Below, one piece after another: positions 51,858 through 61,494 of a stretch of DNA of 64,000 nucleotides (position 1 is its first letter; each line of letters starts with the position of its first letter). Source of the stretch: Sulfuriferula sp. Lineage in GTDB: Bacteria; Pseudomonadota; Gammaproteobacteria; Burkholderiales; Sulfuriferulaceae. A program made the translations under genes and the position numbers. The notes under the pieces were generated by a model. That model made no database searches. It was not told the origin of the DNA and worked only from the letters and a program-made list of their open reading frames with translations. The stretch spans positions 1 through 64,000 of the forward strand of contig JARLJL010000009.1 in NCBI GenBank assembly GCA_031291235.1, written 5' to 3'.

Positions 51858-52793
51858 TTATGTTCGCTGAGCGCCATGATACAAATTGACTACGTGGCGC
51901 GCTTCCGCGAAGAACAACCAGCGCTCCGTAACTATCCCCAATATAGCCACAGCAGCGACCATAAAAAGGTTATCCTGACTCGGTTGCGCGATCAGCAGCA
52001 GCACTGCCGGAAGCGCAAATGCAGCTGCAAAAACAATTACTTTCAGCAGCAGCGAAAACTGACGCGCTATTTTAAAACCGAACTCCTGCGTCAGGAAAGT
52101 ACCATGCGTATGCCCCGTATCCAGCAGCCGGACCGTACCTCTGGTAAATCCGGTTGCCGTTTGAATTGACGAAGTTGCGCCGGGATTGACGATCCAGAAA
52201 TAATAAATAGCTTTCAAGGCCGCGGCCACCACGAGCAAACCCATAGTGAGCGAAATGTAAGGTCCCAAAGCAACGCCTCCCCCGCTGGCCACCGCCAGCA
52301 ACAGCAACGCCCCCAAAAAATGCCCCAGCGCCAAATAATTGGCCGGCACCAACGGTGAATTCCACTGACGTATTGTCTTTAAGCACGCATAAATCATGCC
52401 CGTACTAAATATAGTTATCCAGGCCAACATCACAGCAGCTATTCCCATTGCCACTCTCAGCCAATCAAAGCCGGCCAGATTTAGCCAAGTCAATCCCAAA
52501 TACACAATCGCAAACGGAAAAAACGCAACTGCAAATACGCCCTCCCGTGACAGCCACGAAGTGCGGTAACGACTAAACGCACGCCAGGCATTCTTTGGAT
52601 TTGCCAAATGAAATACAGACGACGACAAACCCGCAGAGATCAGAAACAAGGCAACAATACCCGCCGTCAATTTCTGCTCCGTCGACAAGCCGCCACCCAA
52701 CCCCAGCAGATCCGCCAGCACCAATAAGGCAAACAACCCAAAACCTGCACCAGAACTTACCGTAAAAAATATGACCGAAAATGCGGGATGCAT
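51858..52793 (-). CDS. soeC: SoeC, membrane subunit of sulfite dehydrogenase
   Basis: A 311-residue DmsC/NrfD-type integral membrane protein with about eight transmembrane helices (for instance ALLVLADLLGLGG, AGIVALFLISAGLSSSVFHL, IFSTGMIYACLKTI and VIVFAAAFALPAVLLLIA). It anchors SoeAB to the inner face of the cytoplasmic membrane and passes electrons to quinone. It follows soeB by 44 bases. The DmsC-type fold and the no-Tat SoeA next to it point to SoeABC rather than a periplasmic enzyme. Confidence 0.9.
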   Translation of the reverse strand: MHPAFSVIFFTVSSGAGFGLFALLVLADLLGLGGGLSTEQKLTAGIVALFLISAGLSSSVFHLANPKNAWRAFSRYRTSWLSREGVFAVAFFPFAIVYLGLTWLNLAGFDWLRVAMGIAAVMLAWITIFSTGMIYACLKTIRQWNSPLVPANYLALGHFLGALLLLAVASGGGVALGPYISLTMGLLVVAAALKAIYYFWIVNPGATSSIQTATGFTRGTVRLLDTGHTHGTFLTQEFGFKIARQFSLLLKVIVFAAAFALPAVLLLIAQPSQDNLFMVAAVAILGIVTERWLFFAEARHVVNLYHGAQRT

Positions 52794-52837
52794 TTCTTAC
52801 TCCCTAAAATTAACTATACGTCGCATGCCGCAACCGG

Positions 52838-53533
52838 CTAGCGTTTAACGATTCTGTTTGCAATACCCTTCAACCTGTCTTTAAAGCCCGTTTTCCCCAA
52901 GTTCTCAGTAGGAATCGGCTTGGCTTTGCGTACCGGCAAATAATGATTGGTAGGGTTATATCCCAACTCAGGCATAAGCTGATAGCCGCCTCGCTCACGA
53001 ATGACGACACTTACCGCCGAATTCGCATCGTCCATATCACCAAACATGCGGGCATGCGCCGGGCAAGTCAGCACGCAGGCCGGCTGACGCTCTTCAACCG
53101 GCATCGCCGTGTCGTATATGCGATCTATGCACAATGTGCATTTCTTCATGGTGCCCGATTCACGGTCCAGCTCACGGGCGCCGTAAGGACATGCCCACGA
53201 GCAATAATTACAGCCCATGCACTTGGTTTGATCAACCAGCACTATCCCGTCTTCCGAGCGCTTGTAAGACGCACCCGTCGGACATACCGTGACGCAGTCG
53301 GCATCCTCGCAGTGCATACAGGACATGGGGAAATTAATCGTTTTGTTATTCGGATACTCACCCACCTCATAACTGCGAATACGATTGAACCACACACCCG
53401 AAGGCTCGGCGCCGTAAGGCTGATAGTCGGTCAAAGGCGCGGTCGCTCCCGATGCATTCCATTCCTTGCAGGCAATGGCGCACGCATGGCAACCCACGCA
53501 CACGTCCAAATCGATTACTAAACCTAATCTCAT
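52838..53533 (-). CDS. soeB: SoeB, iron-sulfur subunit of sulfite dehydrogenase
   Basis: A 231-residue ferredoxin-type subunit with four 4Fe-4S cysteine groups: DVCVGCHACAIACKEWN, CMHCEDADCVTVCPTGA, CMGCNYCSWACPYGARE and CTLCIDRIYDTAMP to ACVLTCPAHARMF. This is the DmsB/PsrB layout. No Tat or Sec signal is present, so it stays in the cytoplasm. It wires SoeA to SoeC. Confidence 0.93.
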   Translation of the reverse strand: MRLGLVIDLDVCVGCHACAIACKEWNASGATAPLTDYQPYGAEPSGVWFNRIRSYEVGEYPNNKTINFPMSCMHCEDADCVTVCPTGASYKRSEDGIVLVDQTKCMGCNYCSWACPYGARELDRESGTMKKCTLCIDRIYDTAMPVEERQPACVLTCPAHARMFGDMDDANSAVSVVIRERGGYQLMPELGYNPTNHYLPVRKAKPIPTENLGKTGFKDRLKGIANRIVKR

Positions 53534-53567
53534 TTATCTCTTCCTAAAATCAAAGCGATGCTCAGCG

Positions 53568-56435
53568 TTAGTCGTCGGTGCGCGTACTGTAGCGCAGCAC
53601 ATCGGGACGCTGGCCGTCATCCCACGGCAGCGGTTTCAAAGCGGGGAACTCAGGCCAGCTACCCGTTTCACCTTCTGCAGCCTTGTATACCTTAACTCTT
53701 AAATCGAACCAGGCCGCCTGTCCGGTTACCGGGTCAGAGTTGGTAATACGGCGCTCGCCCTGTTTGGCAGGCAGCAATTCTGAAATCAGGTGATTCAGCA
53801 GGAAACCTTTTTTGGCTTCAGACGCATCCGCCTTCAAGCCCCATGCACCGCCTTGCTTGCCGATCGCATTCCAGGTCCAGATGGTATTTTCCTGTGTACC
53901 TTCCATGGTACGTAATTGACAGCGTATTTTGCCGTTATGCGATTCTACCCATATCCAGTCATTGTCTTGCAAACCCATACGAGCTGCCTGACCCCGATTC
54001 ATGTACATGTAGTTTTGCGCCAGAATCTGACGCAGCCACACATTCTGCGAATCCCATGAGTGATACATCAGCATCGGACGCTGGGTTAGTGCAAAGAAGG
54101 GGTACTCTTTCTCATCGACCCGTTCCTGTTCCAACGGTTTGTACCACATAGGCAACGGGTCAAAATAGGTAGCCAGACGTTCGCGATCCACCGGACTAGT
54201 CGGCTGCGGACCATCGTATAAACCCTGCCCAGCCAGGCGGAATTTTTGCAACGGCTCGGAATATACCTGCATGATGATCGGTTCGGACTTACCCACAAAA
54301 CCGACATCCGCGGCAATATCCAGATATTCCTTGTTGGCAAACCGGTTATATTTCTGGCTATCCGGCCAATGGTGCGCAAAGAACGATTCATGCTCGATAT
54401 ATTTTTCCCACTGTTTCGGATTCGGCTCGCCCTTCAACGACTTTTCGCCGTTTTTACCGCGCCAACCAGCCAGGAATCCGATTCCGGGTGCCCGCTCATA
54501 ATTCACAATAAAGTCGGGGTAATTCTTGAATTTCGGCGTGCCATCGGCATTGGTGAACGCCGGGAACTTGAGGCGAGATGCCAGTTCTACCATCACCTCT
54601 TGCCAGGGCCGAACGTCACGGTCCAGCTTGACCAGCGGGTAACGAATAGCATCTGCCGCAGCGTCCGGTTCGGAAATCGGGCGATCAAGCAACGAAATCG
54701 TATCGTGCCGCTCCAGATAAGTTGTATCAGGCAACACCAGATCGGCGAAATTGACCATTTCGGAATGGAACGCATCGACCACTACCAGGAACGGTATTTT
54801 ATGCTGATCAGGCTTGGCCGGATCCTTCTCGCGCAGCATATCCTGCACATTTTTGGTATTCATCGTCGAATTCCACGCCATGTTCGACATAAACAACAAC
54901 AATGTATCGATAGGATAAGGATCGTGATTGGTGGCATTGGTAATTACCATATGCATCAACCCGTGGGAAGCAATCGGTATTTCCCATGAATAAGCCTTGT
55001 CGATTCGCAACGGCTTGCCATCCGCATCGATTACCAGATCTTCTGGACGCGTCGGGAACCCTAGCGGCGTACGCGTCAATGGCGTATTTGGCGCATTGAT
55101 CACATCGATATTGTTTTCCGGCAATTGGTGCGGCGGAATCGGTTTCGGATAAGGCGCGCGAGCACGGAAATTACCCGGGCCATCCAGCGCGCCCAGCAGC
55201 ATCTGGATCAAATGCACCGCGCGGCAGGCATGAAAACCGTTGGAATGTGCTGCAATACCGCGCATTGCGTACATCGCTACCGGACGACCGATTACCTTGT
55301 CGTGCTTGCGACCCCAGCTATCAGTCCACTCGATATCCAGCTCGACCGTTTCCTTGAATGCTACATGCGCCATCTCCAGCGCCATGCGCTCTATGGTTTC
55401 AGCCGGCACACCGCATTCCTGCGCCACATTCTCGGGCGCATAACGCTCATCCAGATAACGCTCGGCGGTCAAACTCATCACCGTCCTCACCGGACGGCCG
55501 TCGGGCGCCACGAAATCGCCAAACAGCGCTGGCGCGACATCCTTCGCCAAACCGTTGGCAAAGGTCTCTTTTTCAACATCCCATACCAGCGGATTACCCT
55601 GCTCATCGCGCAAGAACAGGCCATGCCCTTTTTGGCCTGGGGTATCCACCACCAGCCACGCAGTATTGGTATAACGCAGCAGGAAATCCCAGTCGAACAG
55701 TTCGCGCGACAATAGTACGTGAACGACAGACAATGCCAACAGACCATCCATGCCCGGCTTGATCGGAATCCACTCATCTGCAATCGCCGAATACCCGGTA
55801 CGCACAGGATTTACGGAGACAAACTTGCCGCCATGGCGTTTGAGCTTTTCCAGGCCGATTTTAATTGGATTGGAGGAGTGGTCTTCTGCCACACCCCACA
55901 AGATAAAATATTTGGCGTAATCCCAATCCGGCGCACCGAATTCCCAGAATGAAAAACCGATGGAATACAGACCTGCAGCAGCCATATTAACCGAGCAGAA
56001 ACCGCCATGCGCCGCCCAGTTCGGCGTGCCGAATTGTTGCGCCCAGAGCCCCGTCAACGCCTGCATCTGATCGCGGCCAGTAAAGAAGGCCAGCTTGGAC
56101 GGATTGGTCGCGCGGATTTCCGACAGCCGACTGGTTAGCATATCCAGCGCCTGATCCCACTCGATCTCGACAAATTCACCTTCACCACGCTCCGAACCCG
56201 GCTTGCGCATCAACGGTTTGCGCAACTTGGCCGCAGAATATTGCTTCATAATCCCCGCAGACCCCTTGGCGCACAACACGCCCTGATTGGTCGGGTGATT
56301 GCGGTTACCTTGTATGAACCGAACCTTATCTTCTTCCAGCGTGACTTTAATGCCACAGCGGCAAGCACACATGTAACAAGTAGTGAATTTGATTTCCTGC
56401 TTGTCGTGATTTTCGATTTTTACAATTGCATTCAT
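53568..56435 (-). CDS. soeA: SoeA, molybdopterin subunit of sulfite dehydrogenase
   Basis: A 955-residue member of the DMSO reductase/PsrA family. The N-terminal cluster motif TTCYMCACRCGIKVTL, with the fourth cysteine in NQGVLCAKGS, follows a short tail without a Tat signal (MNAIVKIENHDKQEIKF), placing the enzyme in the cytoplasm. The likely molybdenum ligand is the cysteine in WAAHGGFCSVNMAAAG. The C-terminal dinucleotide-binding domain is present (MNRGQAARMGLQDNDWIWVE, WTWNAIGKQGGAW). It oxidises sulfite made by sHdr to sulfate, with electrons going to quinone through SoeB and SoeC. The Shine-Dalgarno sequence before the ATG is weak. Confidence 0.93.
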   Translation of the reverse strand: MNAIVKIENHDKQEIKFTTCYMCACRCGIKVTLEEDKVRFIQGNRNHPTNQGVLCAKGSAGIMKQYSAAKLRKPLMRKPGSERGEGEFVEIEWDQALDMLTSRLSEIRATNPSKLAFFTGRDQMQALTGLWAQQFGTPNWAAHGGFCSVNMAAAGLYSIGFSFWEFGAPDWDYAKYFILWGVAEDHSSNPIKIGLEKLKRHGGKFVSVNPVRTGYSAIADEWIPIKPGMDGLLALSVVHVLLSRELFDWDFLLRYTNTAWLVVDTPGQKGHGLFLRDEQGNPLVWDVEKETFANGLAKDVAPALFGDFVAPDGRPVRTVMSLTAERYLDERYAPENVAQECGVPAETIERMALEMAHVAFKETVELDIEWTDSWGRKHDKVIGRPVAMYAMRGIAAHSNGFHACRAVHLIQMLLGALDGPGNFRARAPYPKPIPPHQLPENNIDVINAPNTPLTRTPLGFPTRPEDLVIDADGKPLRIDKAYSWEIPIASHGLMHMVITNATNHDPYPIDTLLLFMSNMAWNSTMNTKNVQDMLREKDPAKPDQHKIPFLVVVDAFHSEMVNFADLVLPDTTYLERHDTISLLDRPISEPDAAADAIRYPLVKLDRDVRPWQEVMVELASRLKFPAFTNADGTPKFKNYPDFIVNYERAPGIGFLAGWRGKNGEKSLKGEPNPKQWEKYIEHESFFAHHWPDSQKYNRFANKEYLDIAADVGFVGKSEPIIMQVYSEPLQKFRLAGQGLYDGPQPTSPVDRERLATYFDPLPMWYKPLEQERVDEKEYPFFALTQRPMLMYHSWDSQNVWLRQILAQNYMYMNRGQAARMGLQDNDWIWVESHNGKIRCQLRTMEGTQENTIWTWNAIGKQGGAWGLKADASEAKKGFLLNHLISELLPAKQGERRITNSDPVTGQAAWFDLRVKVYKAAEGETGSWPEFPALKPLPWDDGQRPDVLRYSTRTDD

Positions 56436-56694
56436 TGGGATAGCGACTTTTGTAAGAAAGTGGACAAAAACCTGAGCATTCCATTCTCTCCCAACCCATA
56501 CGCATAACGCAAACTATAATCTTTAATGGGGGTATAAATATTATTAAATCAAATATAACCACACTATGCGTGTTGTTTACGCCCACATCTTTCCATGATA
56601 AAGTTTTGCCAGTTTGCATTTATCCAGCAATCCGGCAAATGCAATTTGAATTCAAAAACCGAGCATAATGCTCAGCGACAATAGGAGTATGGCA

Positions 56695-57000
56695 GTGGAC
56701 AAGAGCAACTTCAAAGAAAATACACGTTACACTATCACCTGGCGCTCGCCGGATGGCAAGCTGCGCCCAGCCAATATCTACGTATATAAAATGTTCGAAT
56801 CCGCAATGATCGCGCGCATGACCGACAAAAGCGGATTCTTATACAAAATCGCTTATGACGACGTCACCAAAATCGTTATGGAAACGGCTGTTGCGCAAGA
56901 GAACCAATTCAGCATTCCTTCTGCAGTACTGGATGAAAAGGTCTGGAAAGATCGCACCATGATGGAACGGTATTCATCTTCGCCGCACATGGGCAAGTAA
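56695..57000 (+). CDS. Small unknown protein divergent from soeA
   Basis: A 101-residue cytoplasmic protein I do not recognise. It reads as a small beta-rich domain: NFKENTRYTITWRSPDGKLR, PANIYVYKMFESAMIARMTD and SGFLYKIAYDDVTKIVMETA. AGGAG (56683-56687) lies one base before an ATG at 56689 and seven bases before a GTG at 56695; the spacing favours the GTG. A 13-base palindrome (56661-56673 GAGCATAATGCTC) just upstream may be an operator. It is divergent from soeA, so a role tied to sulfur oxidation is possible but unproven. Confidence 0.7.
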   Translation: MDKSNFKENTRYTITWRSPDGKLRPANIYVYKMFESAMIARMTDKSGFLYKIAYDDVTKIVMETAVAQENQFSIPSAVLDEKVWKDRTMMERYSSSPHMGK

Positions 57001-57008
57001 TATTGCCT

Positions 57009-57031
57009 GCGACAGCGCTTGGCGCTGTCGC
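57009..57031 (+). terminator. Hairpin after the small unknown gene
   Basis: A 10-bp perfect stem (57009-57018 GCGACAGCGC, 57022-57031 GCGCTGTCGC) with loop TTG follows the stop codon by eight bases. No U-tract is seen, so termination is likely but not certain. Confidence 0.55.
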
Positions 57032-57051
57032 CTATCCATTACCCGCATCAC

Positions 57052-57079
57052 TTGACAAGCCCCCCACAAGCTCTAAACT
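57052..57079 (+). promoter_or_regulatory. Sigma-70 promoter for the HlyC/CorC-type gene
   Basis: TTGACA (57052-57057) and TAAACT (57074-57079) are separated by 16 bases. A transcript would start near 57086, about 26 bases ahead of the TTG start codon at 57112. Confidence 0.6.
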
Positions 57080-57111
57080 GAGCACTTCTTCGTTATTGAT
57101 CCGGCCCTAGC

Positions 57112-58386
57112 TTGAACGATCTTTCAATTGGCGTGCTGTTGCTGGCGCTACTTGCTTTACTGCTACTGTCGGCATTCTTTTCCGCATCCGAAACCAGCAT
57201 GATGGCGATCAACCGCTATCGACTTCGCCATCTGGCAAGGCAAGGCCATCGTGGCGCCAAACGCACTGTTGAATTGCTGGCCAGCACCGACAAATTGCTC
57301 GGCGTAATTTTACTGGGCAACAACCTTATCAACGCCGCTTCGGCGACATTGGTCACCTACATTTCCATACGGCTGTTCGGCAATAGCGAATGGGTGCTCG
57401 GTATCGCCACGCTAATCGTCACCTTTGCGATTCTGGTTTTCAGCGAAGTCACGCCCAAAGTCCTCGGCGCAGCCTATCCGGAAAAGATTGCGCTGACAGC
57501 CAGCTTTATTCTGCGTCCGCTGCTGACCTTTGCTTACCCGGTAGTCTGGTTCGTCAATTTATTTGTACAGGCGTTATTACGGCTAATGCGTTTACGTCCC
57601 AATGTAGACAGCAGCGAGAACATTCTGGGTATAGAAGAACTGCGCTCTCTGGTACTGGAATCGGGGAAGCTCCTCCCGTCGACACACAAAAGCATATTGC
57701 TCAACCTGCTTGACCTGGAAAAAATAACCGTAGACGACGTTATGACGCCACGGCATCAAATAGAAGCTATCGCCGTAAACGAATCGGCTGACATCATTAC
57801 ACGCCAGCTAACCAGCAGTCATCACACGCGCCTCCCCATATACCGCGATCAACTTAACGACATTCTAGGCATTATTCATTTACGCGACATCGCCAGAGAT
57901 CTACGTAACAACGATATCAACAGCGACACCATCCTCGCCAATGCACAGGAGCCCTATTTCATTCCATCCGGCACTTTGCTATTCAGCCAGCTGCGGCAAT
58001 TCCAGGAAAACCAGCGCAGTATCGGTCTGATTGTTGATGAATACGGCGAATTGCTGGGATTGCTATCGCTGGAAGACATCCTCGAAGAAATTGTCGGCGA
58101 ACTAGGTAACTCGGCATATCCTCAATTAACCGGCTACATACCGCAGCCCGATGGCAGCTGGCTGGTTGAAGGCATCAGCCCTATCCGCCAGATCAATCGC
58201 AAGCTCAAGCTCAACCTCCCTGAAACGGGCCCGAAAACCATTAACGGCCTGATACTGGAACACCTGGAAGACATACCCGAACCAGGTACGACATTGAAGA
58301 TAGAACGCTACCCAATCGAAATCATTCAAGTACAGGAACGCGCTGTCAAAACAGCCCGTATTTTCCCCCAACAAAAAGCGCCCTGA
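57112..58386 (+). CDS. HlyC/CorC-family (CNNM-type) transporter
   Basis: A 424-residue inner-membrane protein. An N-terminal DUF21 membrane domain with about four helices contains LLLSAFFSASETSMMAINRYR and VTFAILVFSEVTPKVLGAAY. Two CBS domains follow (about residues 200-325, with DDVMTPRHQIEAIAV and LPIYRDQLNDILGIIHLRDI), then a CorC_HlyC C-terminal domain (PQLTGYIPQPDGSWLVEGIS). The start is a TTG, the only reasonable start in frame. Relatives export or take up Mg/Co. It precedes pilB, a neighbourhood I recall from other betaproteobacteria. Confidence 0.85.
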   Translation: MNDLSIGVLLLALLALLLLSAFFSASETSMMAINRYRLRHLARQGHRGAKRTVELLASTDKLLGVILLGNNLINAASATLVTYISIRLFGNSEWVLGIATLIVTFAILVFSEVTPKVLGAAYPEKIALTASFILRPLLTFAYPVVWFVNLFVQALLRLMRLRPNVDSSENILGIEELRSLVLESGKLLPSTHKSILLNLLDLEKITVDDVMTPRHQIEAIAVNESADIITRQLTSSHHTRLPIYRDQLNDILGIIHLRDIARDLRNNDINSDTILANAQEPYFIPSGTLLFSQLRQFQENQRSIGLIVDEYGELLGLLSLEDILEEIVGELGNSAYPQLTGYIPQPDGSWLVEGISPIRQINRKLKLNLPETGPKTINGLILEHLEDIPEPGTTLKIERYPIEIIQVQERAVKTARIFPQQKAP

Positions 58387-58471
58387 CGGGTTTACAAACG
58401 CACTATCTCAGCGCATTATTATTGGTGAAAATATAATCAGTCTGTTTAATTACCTACCATTATTCTAAAAC

Positions 58472-60193
58472 ATGTCAGCCACTTCATCACCCATAGTCCT
58501 AACAGGCCTCGCGCGCGCATTGGTAAGCCAGCAATGGCTTACGGAAGAAGAAGCCGAAGCCTTGATGAAGCACGCCAAAAGCAACAATGAACATTTTGTT
58601 ACCCAAGTACTGAATACTAAAAAAATCAAGGCCATCAAGCTTGCAGAATTTGCCGCAACTCAATTTGGGTTTCCCTACTTCGACCTGAATGCGATTGACC
58701 CGGAAGTTATTCCCCGTAAAATTCTCGACCCCAAACTCATCCATCATCGGCGCGTCGTCGCACTATATCAACGCGGCAACAGGTTATCGGTAGCAGTATC
58801 CGACCCCACCAACCTTCAAGCCATAGATGAAATCAAGTTTCAAACCAATCAAGCTGTAGATATCATCGTCGTCGAAGACGACAAACTCGGCAAGCTTATC
58901 ACCCAGATAGGCGAAAGTGAAAACAACACCTTAGCCAGTATAGACACTGAAGATCTCGACCTGGACTTCACCGATGACGAAGCCCTGGCCAAAGCGAAAG
59001 CCAACGAAGCCGACACCCAGGATATCGATGACGCACCTATCGTCAGATATCTGCAAAAAATTCTGCTGGATGCAATTAACGATGGCGTTTCGGATATACA
59101 CTTCGAACCTTATGAAAAATTTTATCGTATCCGCTATCGCCTTGACGGCATCCTGCGCGAAGTGGCGCAACCGCCTTTAGCCATTAAAGACAAATTATCT
59201 TCTCGCATCAAGGTTATTTCCAAACTCGACATTTCCGAAAAGCGCGTACCGCAAGACGGACGCATGAAGCTGGTACTCTCCAAAAATCGCGCCATCGATT
59301 TTCGCGTCAGCACACTACCGACCCTGTATGGCGAAAAAATAGTCATGCGTATTCTCGATCCGACCAGCGCCACATTGGGTATTGATGCGCTAGGCTATGA
59401 TCCGGATCAGAAGAAACTATTGCTGGATGCCGTACAGCGCCCTTACGGCATGGTACTAGTGACAGGACCTACGGGTAGCGGCAAGACCGTTTCGCTATAT
59501 ACCTGCCTGAATATCCTTAACCAACCCGGGGTCAATATCGCTACCGCAGAAGACCCGGCCGAAATCAACTTGCCGGGGGTAAATCAGGTCAACGTCAACG
59601 ACAAGGCCGGACTCACCTTTTCCGCCGCTCTCAAATCCTTTCTACGACAGGATCCCGACATCATCATGGTCGGTGAAATACGGGATCTGGAAACCGCCGA
59701 AATTGCCATTAAAGCCGCGCAAACCGGGCATATGGTACTATCGACACTGCATACCAACGATGCGCCGTCAACTTTGACGCGACTGATGAACATGGGTATT
59801 GCCCCATTTAATATTGCATCCAGCGTCATTCTAATTACTGCGCAACGGCTTGCGCGCAGACTATGCAAATGCAAACAGCCCATCGACATTCCCAAAGCCG
59901 CACTATTGCGCGCTGGCTTTAACGAAGAAGAACTCGACGGCAGTTGGCAGCCATACCATGCCGTAGGTTGCGACATCTGCAAAGGCACCGGTTATAAAGG
60001 ACGATTAGGTATTTATCAGGTCATGCCGATTACCGACGAAATGACGCGCATCATTATGAGCAACGGCAATGCAATCGACATCGCCGATCAGGCGCGACGC
60101 GACGGAGTACGAGACCTCAGACGTTCGGGGCTGGACAAAGTCCGAGCCGGACTAACCTCACTGGAAGAAATTGAATCGGTAACCAACGAATAA
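58472..60193 (+). CDS. pilB: Type IV pilus assembly ATPase PilB
   Basis: A 573-residue GspE/PilB ATPase. It has an N-terminal MshEN domain (residues about 15-160), Walker A in LVTGPTGSGKTVSLYTCL, the Asp box, Walker B in DPDIIMVGEIRDLETAEIA, the His box HMVLSTLHTNDAPSTLTRL, and the zinc-binding site with CKCKQPIDIP and CDICKGTGYKGRLGIYQVMP. It powers pilus extension at the cytoplasmic membrane. It heads the pilB-pilC-pilD operon; no pilA or secretin gene lies in the window. Confidence 0.95.
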   Translation: MSATSSPIVLTGLARALVSQQWLTEEEAEALMKHAKSNNEHFVTQVLNTKKIKAIKLAEFAATQFGFPYFDLNAIDPEVIPRKILDPKLIHHRRVVALYQRGNRLSVAVSDPTNLQAIDEIKFQTNQAVDIIVVEDDKLGKLITQIGESENNTLASIDTEDLDLDFTDDEALAKAKANEADTQDIDDAPIVRYLQKILLDAINDGVSDIHFEPYEKFYRIRYRLDGILREVAQPPLAIKDKLSSRIKVISKLDISEKRVPQDGRMKLVLSKNRAIDFRVSTLPTLYGEKIVMRILDPTSATLGIDALGYDPDQKKLLLDAVQRPYGMVLVTGPTGSGKTVSLYTCLNILNQPGVNIATAEDPAEINLPGVNQVNVNDKAGLTFSAALKSFLRQDPDIIMVGEIRDLETAEIAIKAAQTGHMVLSTLHTNDAPSTLTRLMNMGIAPFNIASSVILITAQRLARRLCKCKQPIDIPKAALLRAGFNEEELDGSWQPYHAVGCDICKGTGYKGRLGIYQVMPITDEMTRIIMSNGNAIDIADQARRDGVRDLRRSGLDKVRAGLTSLEEIESVTNE

Positions 60194-60248
60194 ACCGAGG
60201 CTGTCCGCCATAACTTGATAATGAAATAGAATTCGGAGAATCTAAAAT

Positions 60249-61475
60249 ATGGCTGTCGCAAAAAAAACCCAGGCACAAAAAGACGTCGCCTTTAGCTGGG
60301 AAGGCACGGATAAAAGCGGCAAAAAAGTACAAGGCGAAATGATAGCCGGCGGTGAAGCCGTCGTCAGCTCGACGTTACGGCGCCAAGGCATCAATGTCAA
60401 AAAGATAAAGAAAAAAAGCTCATTCACCGGCGGCAAGAAAATCACGCCAAAAGATGTTGCACTGTTTACGCGCCAGCTCGCCACCATGATGAAATCCGGG
60501 GTACCGCTGCTGCAAGCATTCGACATCGTCGCCAAAGGCCATGCCAACCCGGCCGTGCAAAAACTGCTCATCGACATCAAGACCAACATCGAAGGCGGCA
60601 ACAGCCTGAGCAAGTCCTTTGCAAAATACCCACTCTACTTCGACACACTCTATGTCAATCTGGTCGATGCCGGCGAACAGGCTGGTATCCTTGACGGCGT
60701 ACTCGAACGGCTTGCCACCTACCAGGAAAAAACCCTCGCTATCAAAGGGAAAATCAAATCGGCCCTGTTTTATCCGTTATCCATCATCATCGTCGCATTT
60801 GTCATAACGGCAGTCATCATGCTATTCGTGGTTCCGGCTTTCAAGGAATTATTTAGCAGCTTCGGCGCCGATTTACCTGCCCCGACCCTGATCATGATGA
60901 GCATATCCGATTTCTTTGTACACTACTGGTGGCTGATATTCGGCTCTTTAGGCGGCGGGTTCTGGTTCTTTTTCTATACATGGAAACGCTCGCGAAAAAT
61001 GCAGGAAGTCATGGATCGTGCCATGCTGAAACTACCGATATTCGGTGCCATTCTGGAAAAAGCGGCGATAGCCCGCTGGACCCGCACCTTGTCCACCATG
61101 TTTGCCGCAGGCGTACCGCTGGTGGAAGCGCTCACTTCCGTGGCCGGCGCAGCAGGCAATATCGTCTACTACCATGCCACCATGAAAATCCGCTCCGAAG
61201 TCAGCACCGGCACCAGCCTCACTATTTCGATGCAAAACAGCGGCATTTTCCCCAACATGGTGCAGCAAATGGTTGCCATCGGCGAGGAGTCCGGCGCACT
61301 CGATTCCATGCTGGGGAAAGTAGCCGATTTCTACGAGGCCGAAGTCGATGATGCGGTTGCCTCTATTTCCAGCCTGATGGAACCCGTAATCATGGTGGTA
61401 CTGGGCGGGCTGATCGGCAGCATGGTTATTGCCATGTATCTGCCTATTTTCAAAATGGGCAGCGTGGTCGGCTAA
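60249..61475 (+). CDS. pilC: Type IV pilus inner-membrane platform protein PilC
   Basis: A 408-residue protein with two GspF domains, each with the family beginning: FTRQLATMMKSGVPLLQAFD and RWTRTLSTMFAAGVPLVEAL. Three transmembrane helices are seen, at about residues 175-200, 222-245 and 380-400. It is the base on which PilB acts. It starts 55 bases after pilB and ends 19 bases before pilD. Confidence 0.94.
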   Translation: MAVAKKTQAQKDVAFSWEGTDKSGKKVQGEMIAGGEAVVSSTLRRQGINVKKIKKKSSFTGGKKITPKDVALFTRQLATMMKSGVPLLQAFDIVAKGHANPAVQKLLIDIKTNIEGGNSLSKSFAKYPLYFDTLYVNLVDAGEQAGILDGVLERLATYQEKTLAIKGKIKSALFYPLSIIIVAFVITAVIMLFVVPAFKELFSSFGADLPAPTLIMMSISDFFVHYWWLIFGSLGGGFWFFFYTWKRSRKMQEVMDRAMLKLPIFGAILEKAAIARWTRTLSTMFAAGVPLVEALTSVAGAAGNIVYYHATMKIRSEVSTGTSLTISMQNSGIFPNMVQQMVAIGEESGALDSMLGKVADFYEAEVDDAVASISSLMEPVIMVVLGGLIGSMVIAMYLPIFKMGSVVG

Positions 61476-61494
61476 TCACAAAGGTTCTCAACAT

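Noticed and set aside
53568-56435. The molybdoenzyme as a thiosulfate/polysulfide reductase or formate dehydrogenase
   Set aside because: There is no Tat signal, so it is cytoplasmic. The context with SoeB/SoeC-type subunits and sHdr fits sulfite oxidation better. PsrA-like function cannot be excluded by sequence alone.
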